DNA of 51,012 nucleotides from Amphimedon queenslandica (Eukaryota; Porifera; Demospongiae; Haplosclerida; Niphatidae), in NCBI RefSeq assembly GCF_000090795.2, contig NW_003546620.1:48976-99987 (forward strand), written 5' to 3'. The position numbers and the translations under genes are program-made. The notes under the pieces were generated by a model. That model worked only from the letters and a program-made list of their open reading frames with translations, ran no database searches and was not told the origin of the DNA. This document shows, in pieces, positions 23,510-35,806 of the stretch. Within the stretch, counting starts at the first letter, position 1. Each line of letters begins with the position of its first letter.

Positions 23510-24120
23510 TCTTTTTTCATCACTAACTACACACATTTCTGTACCTTTTGAGTTTGTATACATTCTGGTTTCCCAGATTTATGCACACTTTGACACATTT
23601 CATCTTATGACTGGGCGTGGCAGCTCCGCCTTGATTTGTAACATTGTGATTCTGTTTTATCAACACTTGATGTACACATGTCTATATCTTTTGTGATAGT
23701 GTGCATTCTGGTTTCTAAGGTATATGCACACTTTCAAACATTTCATCCTATATCAGGGTCAGGCAGCTCCGCCTTCATTTCTAACATTGTGATTCTGTTT
23801 TGTCAACACTTGCTACACACATTTCTGTGTCTTTTGTGCTTGTATACATTCTGGATTCTCAGATATACGCACACTTTCGCACATTTCGTTTTATATATGG
23901 GTGTGGCAGCTCTGCCTTGATCTTTTACATTGTAATTCTGTTTTGTCATCACTAACTGCACACATTTCTGTATCTTTTGTATTTGTATACATTCCGGTTT
24001 CACAAATATATGAACACTTTCACACATTTTGTCTTACATCTGTGTGTGGCAGCTCCACCTTGATTTCTAACATTGTGATTCTGTTTTGTCTTCACTAACT
24101 ACTCACATTTCTGTATTTTA
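23510..24120. repeat. 143-bp tandem array, first block (about 4 copies)
   Basis: The unit contains ACACATTTCTGTATCTTTTG, then ATTC(T/C)GGTTTC(T/A)CAGATATATGCACACT, then GGCAGCTCCGCCTTGATTTC and TTGTGATTCTGTTTTGTCA. Successive GGCAGCTCCGCC copies start near 23616, 23760, 23904 and 24047. The array resumes at about 24480 after an interruption. Confidence 0.85.
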
Positions 24121-24125
24121 ATGAC

Positions 24126-24149
24126 CTGGGGGTACGCCCCCAGGTCGTT
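24126..24149. repeat. Perfect GC-rich palindromic hairpin inside the array interruption
   Basis: The 10-bp arms GACCTGGGGG and CCCCCAGGTC flank a TACG loop. It lies near the left edge of a segment of about 360 bp (24118-24480) that interrupts the 143-bp array. Confidence 0.75.
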
Positions 24150-24479
24150 CATATAAATGATTTCACTCACGTGTGATGTTTATATATTTGTATGTCCACA
24201 CTTACATTTCTTTTATACATGTTGTATTGGAGAAATAACAAAATTCATAAGCCTTAGCAACCACCTGCCCACGCTCCTTTACATAGTGGGTGTGGTCACG
24301 GCAAAGAAAATGGCAGCTAAACTTGGGACAAAGTTAAGAGCTTTCTAACAGCAAGATGACATAAAGATACTGTCTAAAGACTTCTCTAGAAGCATAAGAA
24401 GGTAAATAGAGCCTCTATAAGTGTTAATAAAATCCAGTTATTCTTGCAAGGTGGTGACATCAATTATAGGAATATTTTT

Positions 24480-24850
24480 TACACTGTTACGCTTGTTTGT
24501 TTTTATATCATTTCGGTTTCTCAGATATATGCACACATTCACACGTCGTCTTATATTTGAAAGTTGCATGATTTTTCACATTGTGATTCTGTTTGTTCAT
24601 CATAAGCTACACACAATTTGGTATACTATGCGTTTGTATACATTCCGCTTTCTCAGATAAATGCACACTATCACACATTTCGTCTAATATCTGGGTGTGG
24701 CAACTCTGCCTTGATTTTTAACATTTTGATTCCGTTTCATCATCACTAACTACACTCATTTCTGTATATTGTGTCTATATACATTCCGGTTTGTCAGAGA
24801 TATGCACACTTTGATACATTTCGTCTTATCTTGGTGTGGTAACTCTTTGG
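24480..24850. repeat. 143-bp tandem array, second block (about 2.5 copies)
   Basis: It has the same unit as 23510-24120, more diverged (for example GGCAACTCTGCCTTGATTTT at about 24697). Unit phase suggests the two blocks were once continuous. Confidence 0.75.
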
Positions 24851-26030
24851 ATGTAACTTGGCGTCCTAGATTTTTAGCAAGGCATAGGTTATGTACAAAT
24901 TTACACTATCATGAACTGTTTTAACGTTCAGCATAGGAGCAACAGTGCGGTCATACTAATATGATACATGTATATTACATTACATGTTAAATGTATATTA
25001 CATTATTATTGATCTAGTATTGTAGATATTAGTAATGCGGTAGTGTCACTAAGTAGGATTTACCCCCAAACAAAATGGCTGCTATGACTTTTGCAGCCTC
25101 GCTATACCTGGAAAACACACTCCTATGTTTACTAGACTTTCTAGAGGACCTTATCTTGACCAGAGGACTCCAATGGTACAACTAGCGTGGCTTTAAACAT
25201 TGTCTAAGCAAAAAGTCAAAAATCGGCATGCCGGCCGTTTTGTTCAGCCACCCCTTTTCATCTTTATCATCATCATCATCTTTATCATCAAGTCCTGTCA
25301 ATCCAGTCGTTGGTGTGTATCTCAGTATCAGTTGGTGTGACAAGAATAATTCTTACACCAATCTACTTCAACAGTCTATGCGCAGGACCATGTCCCATCA
25401 GATCATTCTTGAAGTAAGGAAAAAGTGATACTGTGACTGCTGGATCGAGCCACCTCAGCAACATGCTGCCATTTTGTTAATTAACAAAGCTTGCCATGTG
25501 CTCCAAAATTTGGGTGTGGTCGTGCATGCTCAGATTTGCAGCTCTGGAAGAAGTTATTTTTTTACCAAGCTATGCTTGGAATCAACTTACTACAATACAT
25601 TAGTGGAGGTTTCCAGCTAAAAGAAGGTATTGATTTTACATGTTACTGTTTTATCAAGTGTGGTATTTTATTTTATTTAAAAAAACAAACAATTAATTAA
25701 TGTCATGATGCATAATATGCAATGATAATTATGAACTTGACAACAGCCTGGAAGAACAGGAATAGCAGGGAAGATGGACACTCTTAGCTCACAGATTCTT
25801 GAACAAGGACTTGTGTCAAGACTAGTATTAGTTTCACATGTCATCTGTATAGTTGATATTCCTTCAGCATGTCTATTCAATGCTGTCTCTCATATATGTC
25901 ATAAGAATAATAAAAATAAAGACAATTATTGTTTGTGTAAAATCAACAAGTATCAGAAATGCAACTAAAGAAATACTACAAATATTATTTTTAAAAGTCA
26001 AAACAAAAAGAACATAAACATTTAAATAGA
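24851..26030. other. No recognised gene; short serine-rich frame at 25228-25428
   Basis: The frame at 25228 owes its Ser run to a TCATCATCATCATC microsatellite. Nothing else is identifiable. Confidence 0.35.
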
Positions 26031-26232
26031 CAAGATGAAGTAGGATTTCGAACGACCAATGAAAATACAAAATGAAAATCGTACTCGTGACGCAAATTCT
26101 ACTCTACATTGCTAGGTGATCCGTAATTCTTGCATAATAACATTAAAAGTACAATGTAGGGTAGAATTAGCGAGACGAGTCGGATTTTCATTATGAAATT
26201 TCGTTGGTCATTTGGAATCCTACTTCACCTTG
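26031..26232. repeat. Foldback MITE with about 73-bp arms
   Basis: The left arm CAAGATGAAGTAGGATTTCG and following bases to AAATTCTACTC pairs with the right arm, whose end is GGAATCCTACTTCACCTTG. The loop is about 55 bp. The arms carry CpG-containing GTACTCGTGACG / GCGAGACGAGTCGG blocks. Confidence 0.85.
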
Positions 26233-26499
26233 TTTTTTTATTTTTTTATGTCTTATACTACATCTATATCAGTTCCCCTTCTGAGCCAGAAGAAACTTCT
26301 TATCTAAATTTTTGACAGTTGTCTTGAAAGTGTGACCTTGTTGAAATGGTAACAAAAAAATCATATTTAACGAATCTTTTAATAGAACACCAGCTTCCCA
26401 AAACTATGTTTGAGCATTGATACTGCATTATAGCAGTTAAAAAAAACCTGAGCATTTGAGCATTTATAGCAGTTAAAGATAACCCTACACAAGGAGCAT

Positions 26500-28870
26500 C
26501 ATGCTTAAAAAGGAAGCTGGGTTAAAGCGCTGTATTCTGTTGCAAAGTTAAGTACCCAACTAAAAGACAGGCTAGAGCAGTTCACAGCAACTGGCAATAG
26601 ACTGAAAGGATTACATGATAAAGTTGCTGAAGTAATTAGAAGTCACATGAATGGACTTTTTAATACTTCATGATTTCCATTAAGATTAGAGATTGTGGAA
26701 TTAATAATGAAAACAGTGTGTGAGTATGTGCTTGAAGAGAAAGGCAGAATCCACACCAATGGTAATTAAGTTACTATCAAAATTATATGTAGTTAAAATT
26801 AATTTCAATTTTTAGGAAGACATTACTCTTGCTGATAGATTGGTAAATAGCTTTATAGAATGGCCTCACCATGCTTATTTATAGGAGACAAATGTCTGTA
26901 ATGATATTGATGATCATGACACTGTTCAAGTTGAGGTGCTAAGGTTTATAACATAATCAAGCTATTCTAATTATCACAATAGATACTATCCCTGGAGAGA
27001 CATCAGATGATCACCCACCACTGGTATATAATCAGACAAAATGATTAATAACTATTGAGCAGGACCACATTTTTACAAAGAAATAAAATAATTTAAGAAT
27101 ATAGTAAAAGATATGAACGCCATTGGCTTTACGTATTTCAATTTTTAGTATTTTCTCCTTGACAATACATTAATTTTTTTATTTGCCACAACAATGAACC
27201 AGCCTTTGTTTGGCATCTGATGAAAATCAAACTCTCTCACCTTTACAATTAACACCAACAAAAGAAGTAGGATGCACATTGTAGCAATTATTGTACTTTG
27301 TGATACTTATGGATGGAATCAAATGAAACATGTAACAGTCAATATTTTTAAGCTGTGGTTAGTAAGAATCAAGTTTATGAGGTCAGAAAGTCAGAATGGG
27401 ATGCTGCAACAACTAAAGACGATGTGAAGAAATTCATTGTAATGCTTTAGGAAGATGGTAACCCATATTGTTCGATTGCATTCTAGAATTTGTGGCCAAA
27501 ACAACCAATGACTCGGAAGGCATTTTCACCACTTTTGTTGCTATGGATACTGCAGATTTAATGATTTCCAATTTGCTTTACTGCAGTCATTTGTGGTACA
27601 CCTAATTATGTTGTCTTTAAAATTGCTTACACATGCAATATGGTTAAGCATGCATCAGATGAACGTCGATCAAGAGACATTCGATCAATAGCAAGACAAC
27701 TACAAAACGCTCAGGAACATCAGTCTCCATCTACCTTGTACCGCAAATTATTTTCTACTATTCTCAATTCTGAATTAGAATCTGGAAAAAGAGATAAGGT
27801 CGGACAGAGTATCATGGTTTTGCGGAAGATATCATCAGAAGGAAATTGTCAAAGCATAAGCATTTAAATCTACTGCAATCTTTAATGATACTATGTGAGG
27901 ATATGAAGGACGTGTAATTGAAGACAATGGGCAAGTACAAACAAAGGATAAATACTTTTCCGTTATTTATTATTTGTATCACTGAAGTGTGTGTTAGGTT
28001 GTATCACATGCAGGGACACCAAAGCACTCTTTTTAGATGCAACTAGAACAACTGTATCACTAAAATAATTGAACTTGACAAGCCTAAGATGTACTATTAT
28101 GCATTTCTTTTTTGTCATCCTAAGGAGGGATATTCCCCAGTAGCCATAGGTGAGTTTTTCATACAGGAGCACACTGTGCTAGCTATTGCAAATTTCCTGG
28201 AGTCATTGCGGCATTATGAATACATTCTTTATGGCTCAAAATTGCTAATTCATTTCCATAAGTTTGTAATTGACAGTAGCATCACACTTCTTATTTCTAT
28301 GACAAAAGTTATTTTTTAACAAACCATTTCCAGCTATTACACCAGATGCTTCAGAATCATTACAGGTCGTCATCAATCTTCATATTTTCAAAAAGGGTGC
28401 ATTTGTGCATGAATTTCTCATTATTATGAAAAGCATGAAGTATGATCTGAAAAGTTGACGGCAATTTTTTTGATTAAAATATATTATACAGATTTTCAAT
28501 GTATTACTTTTCTCTACTGGTTAACTCCTTTGATCTTGATACCTTCCTTGATCGTTTAAAGCTTACATACACAGTTTTTTAATCACAGGGATTAGATTCT
28601 GATGTAGCCTCTTCAATTGAAAAGCTTTAAAATTTCTTTGAAATACTTGGAGTTTCACGCGATGAAATTGATGTGCATTTTGTTGAGCCCATAGCAGATG
28701 AAGATGGCATCCTTGATGACAGTGATGAATTATGTACTTTAAGTCCATTTATCAATTATGTTGAAGATAAGTTAAGTAATGCACATCTATGCAGGGACAG
28801 CCAAAATTATGATATTAACTCTTTTTTACAATCCTCCATGGACAAACATATTGGAAAGTAAATGGCTTCC
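26500..28870 (+). pseudogene. Degenerate DDE-like transposase remnants, superfamily not determined
   Basis: Several protein-like blocks lie in order on + with AT-rich introns or indels between them. At 26540-26765: LYSVAKLSTQLKDRLEQFTA and FPLRLEIVELIMKTVCEYVL. At about 27370-27500: VRKSEWDAATTKDDVKKFIV and LWPKQPMTRKAFSPLLL. At 28025-28290: FLDATRTTVSL, then MYYYAFLFCHPKEGYSPVAI and FFIQEHTVLAIANFLESLRH, then VIDSSITLLIS. At 28590-28860: an acidic stretch with LSPFINYVEDKL. The LDATRTT...YYYAF...HTV...VIDSS order resembles RNase H-like transposase cores in invertebrate genomes, but I cannot name the superfamily. It lies inside the 14.2-kb insert and may represent its autonomous source. Confidence 0.4.
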
Positions 28871-31800
28871 TCATACTCCTTCATGGACATCAGTACGAAG
28901 AGGTATGCATTAATGCATGTAACTTAATGTATTGCATATCATGTGCAATAAGAAATGTTGATCATTATAAGGAAGAATTTACTTCTGAATCGAAGGGATT
29001 GCAAGTAAGGGCATGCACACAGTCAGAATAATGTTTCGCTATTAGAGCTCTGAGAAAGAAAAGGCAGACATAACTAGTAGAAGTATGAGGCATCGAACCT
29101 AATTCTGAAATAAATGGATCAACCAAAACACAGACTGCTCCCAGATGTCAGCATTAAGGAACATTATTCTGTCCTATTCGGCCAGCAGCTGTCTTTCCTA
29201 GATAAACGAAATGCTAAAGGAGAAATAGTGAATGGGAAATGGGATCAATGGTAAACTTAATAGATTTTTTTTGATAACAAAAACGTGTAAGGTTACATGA
29301 ACCTGAATAGGAAGTATGGTCAGGATGACCTAAAACAAGGCTTCAAAATATTAAAGCCTTGCATTTATCAAAAAGCCCCTTGGAAAAAAAATATGTATAA
29401 GGCGAAAATTGAAGTGCATTACTTTCAAAACAATAATGCATTTACAGTTCTAGTGATGAAGTTGGTTTGAAATGTGAACCCTCTATTTCTGACACTGAAG
29501 CAATAGAAGACTCATCCAAAGATATTACTAAGAATAAGCAACATGTAATTGGTTTTAATTATGTTTTATAATTAAGCTTCATGTTTAGCTACAGGAAATT
29601 ACTAGTGAGTGTGAACGTATATCTGAAGTTACAACTATTACGAAGTCTATGGTACATTTATATGTATGATTAGATGCATACCGTTACTTACTTGTTATAT
29701 GGCTAAAAAGAATTTGCTGAAAGTCCAATAATATTGGAGCCACGTCCGAATTCTGGAATTAGGAATACTCATGGAACTAGAGTTTGCTGGCTTAATTCAG
29801 AAGTGCAGTTGTTAAAAATAACAATGCCCCTTGAATTACAGGGTTATAAATTATGCATGCATGCAGACTGTAAATTAATTAAACATCATGGACTCTTCCA
29901 CTTAAATAGGTGTTAAACCTAATTTGCTCAGTAACGTGTAGAAACAGTATTTACCAGTACACACACAATTGGCAAAAGGGAATATGGCTGATGTATCAAT
30001 GTTTGCAGTAAGCAAAATTAATTACTTCCTGCAATTTCTTTCTTTATGTACATATTTAGCAAGAAGTAACTCATTCTTACAAAGGGATTCTACTTGGCAA
30101 TGACAACAATCTTGCAGAGTCACAAAGTCTTAATTACTGAACTACCACAAAATTTAAGTTGTTCATCAATCTGGTACTTTCATCATGTAATAGGGCATTT
30201 TGATGCTTGATGTTATTATGCATGGAATAGTACATGCAACAAGTGCAATAAAGTAAACTTTAATTTTAAAATCACGTCATAAAAACACGAATTTAAGGAG
30301 ACAGACATGGAAACTGGTTGAATGAATATTGTGTATTGTGATGCAACAGAGATAAAGGAAGGATGCTCATTATTAGTAATAGTTATTCCTGCATTAAAAG
30401 AGCATTGTCAAACATTAGAGAGATTTACGTAAATAAAAATATTGTACTATTCTTTTAATTTATTTAATTTTTGAAAGGACATGTCTTGACTGTAATATAC
30501 ATTACCTTTTCATGGGAAATGTTATACAATATCCTGAAAATTTGACAATTGCAAGAAGCCAAATAACTTTAGTTGCAACAAAGACAAACCTTGCTATTAG
30601 ACTCAATGAATGTTTAGTATTAAAATCAGAGAAAGACTGCCACACATACACCCTAATGACAATTGCAGTATGTCGACATTAAATTAATGTTGTGATTATA
30701 AATATTGCATGTACATACTGGACAAAGTATTAAAACAGGACACTGTAAGGCATTGAATTTTAATAATTTAATGTTTAGCAATGTGGTTGTACTTAGTAAC
30801 AACAGATGGATATGTTACGATGATGAAATTGTTTGACAGATATAATTGTCATTCATTAAAATTAAATATCACCAGGTAATCATTATACCATGTTGCCATT
30901 CATTGAATGTATTAATAGCGTAATGTTGTACTTGCCATTTATACAAAAGGCAGCCATTTGAAGGTGTGAATGCATCATGCAAGCATATTTTTGCAAGGAG
31001 GCAAAGACAACTTCCATATTCACTGACTACAGGCACAGGTACATAGTGTATATGCACTGTGTAAATGACAAATAAAGTTATCATAGAACTATATCTTTAA
31101 AAAGAAAGACTGTATTATAGTTTGTACATAAAAATGCTCAAATTTTGTAATTACTTTTTCCAAATATTATCTAGATATATACCAATATTACAAGCAGATG
31201 GCTGTGAACTGAGGTAACTTTACAATATAACTTTAATAATGAAATTAAAGTTGATTCAATTAGGATATTGTGGAGTATATGTGTCTACTTGTACAAGAAT
31301 CTAAGAAAGTTTGTATTAACTTAAATAAATAAAAATTATTCTTACATTGTCTATAAAAGACACCTCCTCAGTTTATTACTTATTTCGATCCTAGTTTCAT
31401 GCCCAAGCTCTTAGCTCAAGGCTACCGAGGCATAAAACCTAAGAAAGTATAACATACTTCTTGGTTCATTAATTATATAGATACTAATTTCTCCTAAGGA
31501 TCCTAAGATTTTCCAAAATAACCATGTACTGATTCCTGTGCTTTGTGCAAGGCACTGGAATAATGTTGTTAGCGTCAAAATTTTAACAAATATACTTGTA
31601 TTCTAAACTAAGTACATTCATAAGATTAATGACATTGTTTCATAAAGCATATTCTACTTTGATTCACTGCATCAACAAAAAATTGCAGCAGTGAACTGGA
31701 TATGGTTAGTAAAATTATCTTCATTTAAAAGATAGCAACAGCACATAATAGGTACTACTTGAGCATGGAGGCACAGGAGGATGGTGTTTCTATTTCAGGT

Positions 31801-33600
31801 AAATTGGAGTGGAAGTAGTATGATGCAAAGGTACCTAGCGAAAGATTTGTTATAAATTTCAGCTACATTGCATAGCTGTGCAATTTTGCAAGGCAGGAAA
31901 ATGGATATGACTGTGGGGTAATGGTGTGTATGTAAGCACTTTCTCTGTGGCATCATTTAACTTAAAGTAAATAGGCAGCTAAGTATTTCATTGAAAAGTG
32001 CAATTTTATCAAGATAAATGACAAGTTTTGTTACATCATCATGAGTTAAGTATAAGCACTCTACTGATAGAAATATTGGCAGCACGTATTTTATATGAAA
32101 TATAGCACTGAGTAATGAAATGCTGTAATTTAAGTTTATTTCAGAAAAATTTTTTTCAGGTACAAGGATAAATATGGAAACGATGACTACTAGATCAAGT
32201 GGTAAGATAACAATTCATGCATACCATTTTTTGTAATTTTTAATCATTTATCATGAAACATAGAACAAAACCAGAAATTATTTACCTACATGAATTAGCT
32301 ATGCCTAATGACAATTTTACCAGTTTATTAAATGCAAAAGAAATTACTTTAAAAGTAAGTTTAAACATGATAGTTGGGCAAATGTGAAATGAAATCTACA
32401 GGTAGCAAACTTTGCTATTAAAGCATTGGCAGAGGTAAAGACAAGCATACTGACAAAATAATTTTTTTGCGAAATTTCAGGCCTTAGGTACTGAACTTGT
32501 AAAAGCAGAAGACATTCTTTAGTGCTATAACTCTGAACAAATCAGACTTTGATAATAAAAATTCGTGTTACGGGCTGAAGGAATCAGAAATAAGTACAAG
32601 CAATAAATTAAATTTCTGGATTGCCTATGGAGTGAAATTAGTGACATACAAATTATTGTTTGCCCTAATATTTTTCAAAATATGTCACTGGTAAGTTAAT
32701 ACAATAATGATACATAACTATTGTAATATTTAATGGTATGCAAGAATAAAATGAAATAATAGTTTAAGTTCATTATTGAATGGGAAGATTAGATAAGCAT
32801 GTGCTGTAGACTCCCATATTATGAAAGGACAGCAGTGGCAACATACTACTGCCTTATGAAAGGGATACAGAGAAAGTACAATCACTGGTGTACAAATTAT
32901 GTTGAGGTAACAAGCAATTATGTTGGGTATAGATTTTTTTGTACAATTCATTATAAAGAGACACTGAAGAAAATAGTTTTATGGATTTATGTTGTGTAAG
33001 CTACACGATAATAATTATGAAAATATGATAATCTTTAGCAGTTCTTCTACAATCATACACTTTAAAGGAAAACTATAATAAGGAATACTTTATACATGAT
33101 ATCTAGTTGCACTGAACTCACTCTATACAAAACCATATCATTAAAGCAATTGTGGAACTGATGTGAGATAAATAAGTGTAGTTTTGTTGCCACCAGTTAT
33201 AATCATATTAAAGTTGCAAGACATCGGAGTAAACTGAGGATGATTTAACAAATTTTCCAGAAAAGTATTACGAGCTGATCAGATGAGTGCAATTAAAAAT
33301 AGGGAAAGGTCCATGTATTAGTTATGATAGTATCAATCGTAAATTCGCAAACAGAAGCCAAGGATAAAAAAACCAATTTTAACAATTAATGTGAAGGTAA
33401 GAGTGTTATCATGCAATTGTTACCAATGTAATCATCTAATCAATAATTGGGACAGAATGAAGCTACTTAATACCTACCTATATCAATGAGCCAGAAGAAA
33501 ACTGATATAGGAGAAATTTTAAGTACATGGGGAAAAATATTTAGCAGTAATTACCCTAAATTGAATACATGTCGATCAGAAGAGTTAGTCTACAACTAAA
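28871..33600. other. AT-rich stretch with scattered exon-like fragments
   Basis: No complete gene. Fragments with a protein-like look on + are 29105-29245 (LLPDVSIKEHYSVLFGQQLS), 29315-29445 (DDLKQGFKILKPCIYQKAPW) and 32280-32345 (KPEIIYLHELAMPNDNFTSL). Each is bounded by plausible AG/GT and embedded in introns-like AT sequence. They may be exons of the same element as 26.5-28.9 kb. No family is recognised. Confidence 0.3.
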
Positions 33601-33617
33601 ATGATGTATGTTATAAG

Positions 33618-33722
33618 TCAACATTATAACACCCCTGCTAGGGATACATCGCATTTGTATGACCGAGCCCAAGGGCGACGTCATACAAATTTGATGTATG
33701 CCGCAGCGGGGGTGTTTTCAAC
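33618..33722. repeat. Hairpin with CpG-containing centre
   Basis: The arms CAACATTATAACACCCCTGC and following bases to GTATGACC pair with GTCATACAAATTTGATGTAT and following bases to GTGTTTTC. The centre is GAGCCCAAGGGCGAC. It is about 105 bp, the third hairpin of this style in the window. Confidence 0.75.
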
Positions 33723-35578
33723 ATATTTGTGTGACAATGAGTGGATGCATCAAAGTCACACGCCAACGTGCATGCTCAGTAGCAATACATTTTCATGGTA
33801 TAATGAAAGCAATGGGAGGACAGGAGGCTCAGAAATAGGTACTTTATCAACAGGTTTTGGCTTTAGGTTGACATATCAAATCTATTTTCAGGCTATATTA
33901 TCTGGAATAGTATAATCTAGGTCAGGAACAGAAATCCCAGGCTTGCTAACGGTTCCGTGTATTGATCTTACCTTCCCTCGCCATCATATTTAGCCTATGA
34001 AGTTGAAACATTGATTTAAACACGGAAGGAGAGCATTGAATTCTACCTGCATGGTTATTTGTCCATGCCTAGATCTGAAGTTGTCTGGACTCTAGAGACT
34101 CCTTATTTCCCAGCTTTGTACGTGTTCGTCCCCGACGTAAGCTCCCACGCCAATTTCCATACTTAATTGACAGTTGAATTGAATTCCAGCTTATTTAGCT
34201 GTCCAGTATGTTGGTTTCTATATTTTATTTAATAACAATTTTTCTGTCAAAACCACAGGGATACATCACATTTGTAGCATAGGCAGTCCTTTGATATGCC
34301 AACTCACTACAGTACAATGTATAGGATAGACAGCAACAGCTTCATAATGGTTTATGGTTCAGTGAGTTCAACAAGCACAAAGATAATAAATTTGTACAGT
34401 TAGCTGAGAATAGTACATGGATACAACTTCTATACAGGGTATGATGAAATTAATGATTTTATGGGAAAACTTTGCCAAAAAATCATAGCATGATGAAATA
34501 GTGCTATAAACTGCAGTGACATTGCTAGGAATAGTGCCATAAACTGCAGTGACATTGCTGAGAAACCTATAGTTGATGTCGGGAAATTTAGTCAAACAAT
34601 TATTTGGTCTGAGGTTAGCTCATTGTGATTTATACACAGCTAGAGATCTATTTTTCTCCATTTAGATTGCCGCTTTACATATTATGAATAAATTTAAAAC
34701 TACATTTGTGACCATAATTGACAAAAGGCATGTTATGGCGGGTAGGAAAATTTATCTTTGTAGCCTAAAAATTCATCTTCCTGCACTCCATTTATCATGA
34801 AGTTTTTTTAAGGGATGCAAAAAGTTATTATGTAGCTTTTAGAAACAATGGTTGTGTAACACAGCATTCACAAGTTGATATTATTCAATATAATGATGAA
34901 TTTAAAAATCCACCATTAGCTACCTTTTGTCAATTATGGTCACACATAAGGAAGCCGTAAATGCCATTGTCACCGACAACTTAGGCAAATTTGGCAGCAC
35001 AGATAACAGTTAGATCTATAATTGCTAGTTTGAAATAAATAATAGTGATATGTGTCCATAATTAACAAAAGGTACCTAATGGCCAATTTTAAAGTTCATC
35101 ATTATAATGGAAAGTATCAACCTGGGATTGCCCTGTTAGACAATCATTGTTGCTATAAGTAACAAAGTAACTTTTTGCAACCTGTGGAGTAATTTTATAA
35201 TAAAAGAGCTCAGGAAGTTGGATTTTTTTGCTATAAAGACAAGTTTCACTACGCATCATAAGGAACCTTCATCAATTATGGTCACATTATTAATAATAAT
35301 GAAGATTTTAGTATTGTCTTTTTTGATTTTGCTTCAATTTTTTAATAATAATAAAAAATAACAATAATAATTTTTTAAAATAACTGAAATCTTAATTAAT
35401 TATTATATCTATTTGAGTAAGTAACATGCTGATTCTCTGGCAAGAGATATAGTACTAGGTGCATTCAGTACCAGAACCAATAAAGCCTGCTGAATATGGT
35501 AAGTGAATGTAAAGAGAGTACTTTATAGATCTATGTTGGCTTAAACCATGCTACACTAGGTTCTACATTACATGTATA
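33723..35578. repeat. Cluster of short inverted and tandem repeats, no gene
   Basis: A 36-bp tandem duplication is at 34497-34570 (ATAAACTGCAGTGACATTGC repeated). The motif TGACCATAATTGACAAAAGG occurs at 34708-34730. It is present as its reverse complement near 34930-34950 and in decayed form near 35050 and 35272, with adjacent AAATTTAAAACTAC/AATTTAAAAATCC. This suggests two or more decayed foldback elements. The segment 33.9-34.2 kb is less AT-rich but shows no gene. Confidence 0.5.
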
Positions 35579-35806
35579 TTTGTGGCTTTCACTGGCTTTA
35601 CCTCTATGCTTTTTACTGGCATCATATTAATGGTTTTTACTTGCTTGGGCACTTATATAAACTATGGCGTGATGGTATGTGCTCTTATTAAAATTGTGGT
35701 TGAACTGGAATGTGTGGCTGTGAATGTGTGGATAACTTTAGCACTGTACTGCCATAATGCTAATTCAGTATCATTCCTGTCATCTGTTCGTAAAATAGCT
35801 GAGCTT

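Larger units (their letters stand above)
21636..35806. mobile_element. 14.2-kb insertion of unresolved type in the DUF6589 exon
   Basis: The 7-mer ATTAAAT (containing TTAA) is present at both borders, 21629-21635 and 35807-35813. Deleting the insert plus one copy rejoins the transposase in frame as EIIKYSKFVNT, which aligns with EQLLWSRTINT of the relative. This places the borders to within a few bases. I see no clear terminal inverted repeats. A 14-bp direct repeat TTTGTGGCTTTCAC occurs at 21637-21650 and at 35579-35592, 215 bp inside the right border. The insert is a patchwork: foldback elements, a 143-bp tandem array, and a long AT-rich stretch with transposase-like fragments. Confidence 0.65.

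Noticed and set aside
23803-24098. Short open frames inside the 143-bp array
   Set aside because: They follow the repeat period and encode no recognisable protein.
33601-33915. 104-codon plus-strand open frame
   Set aside because: Its first third is the hairpin at 33618-33722. No domain is seen.
35579-35806. LTR of a retrotransposon at the right border of the 14.2-kb insert
   Set aside because: Apart from the 14-bp match there is no extended similarity to 21636-21860, and no TG...CA ends.
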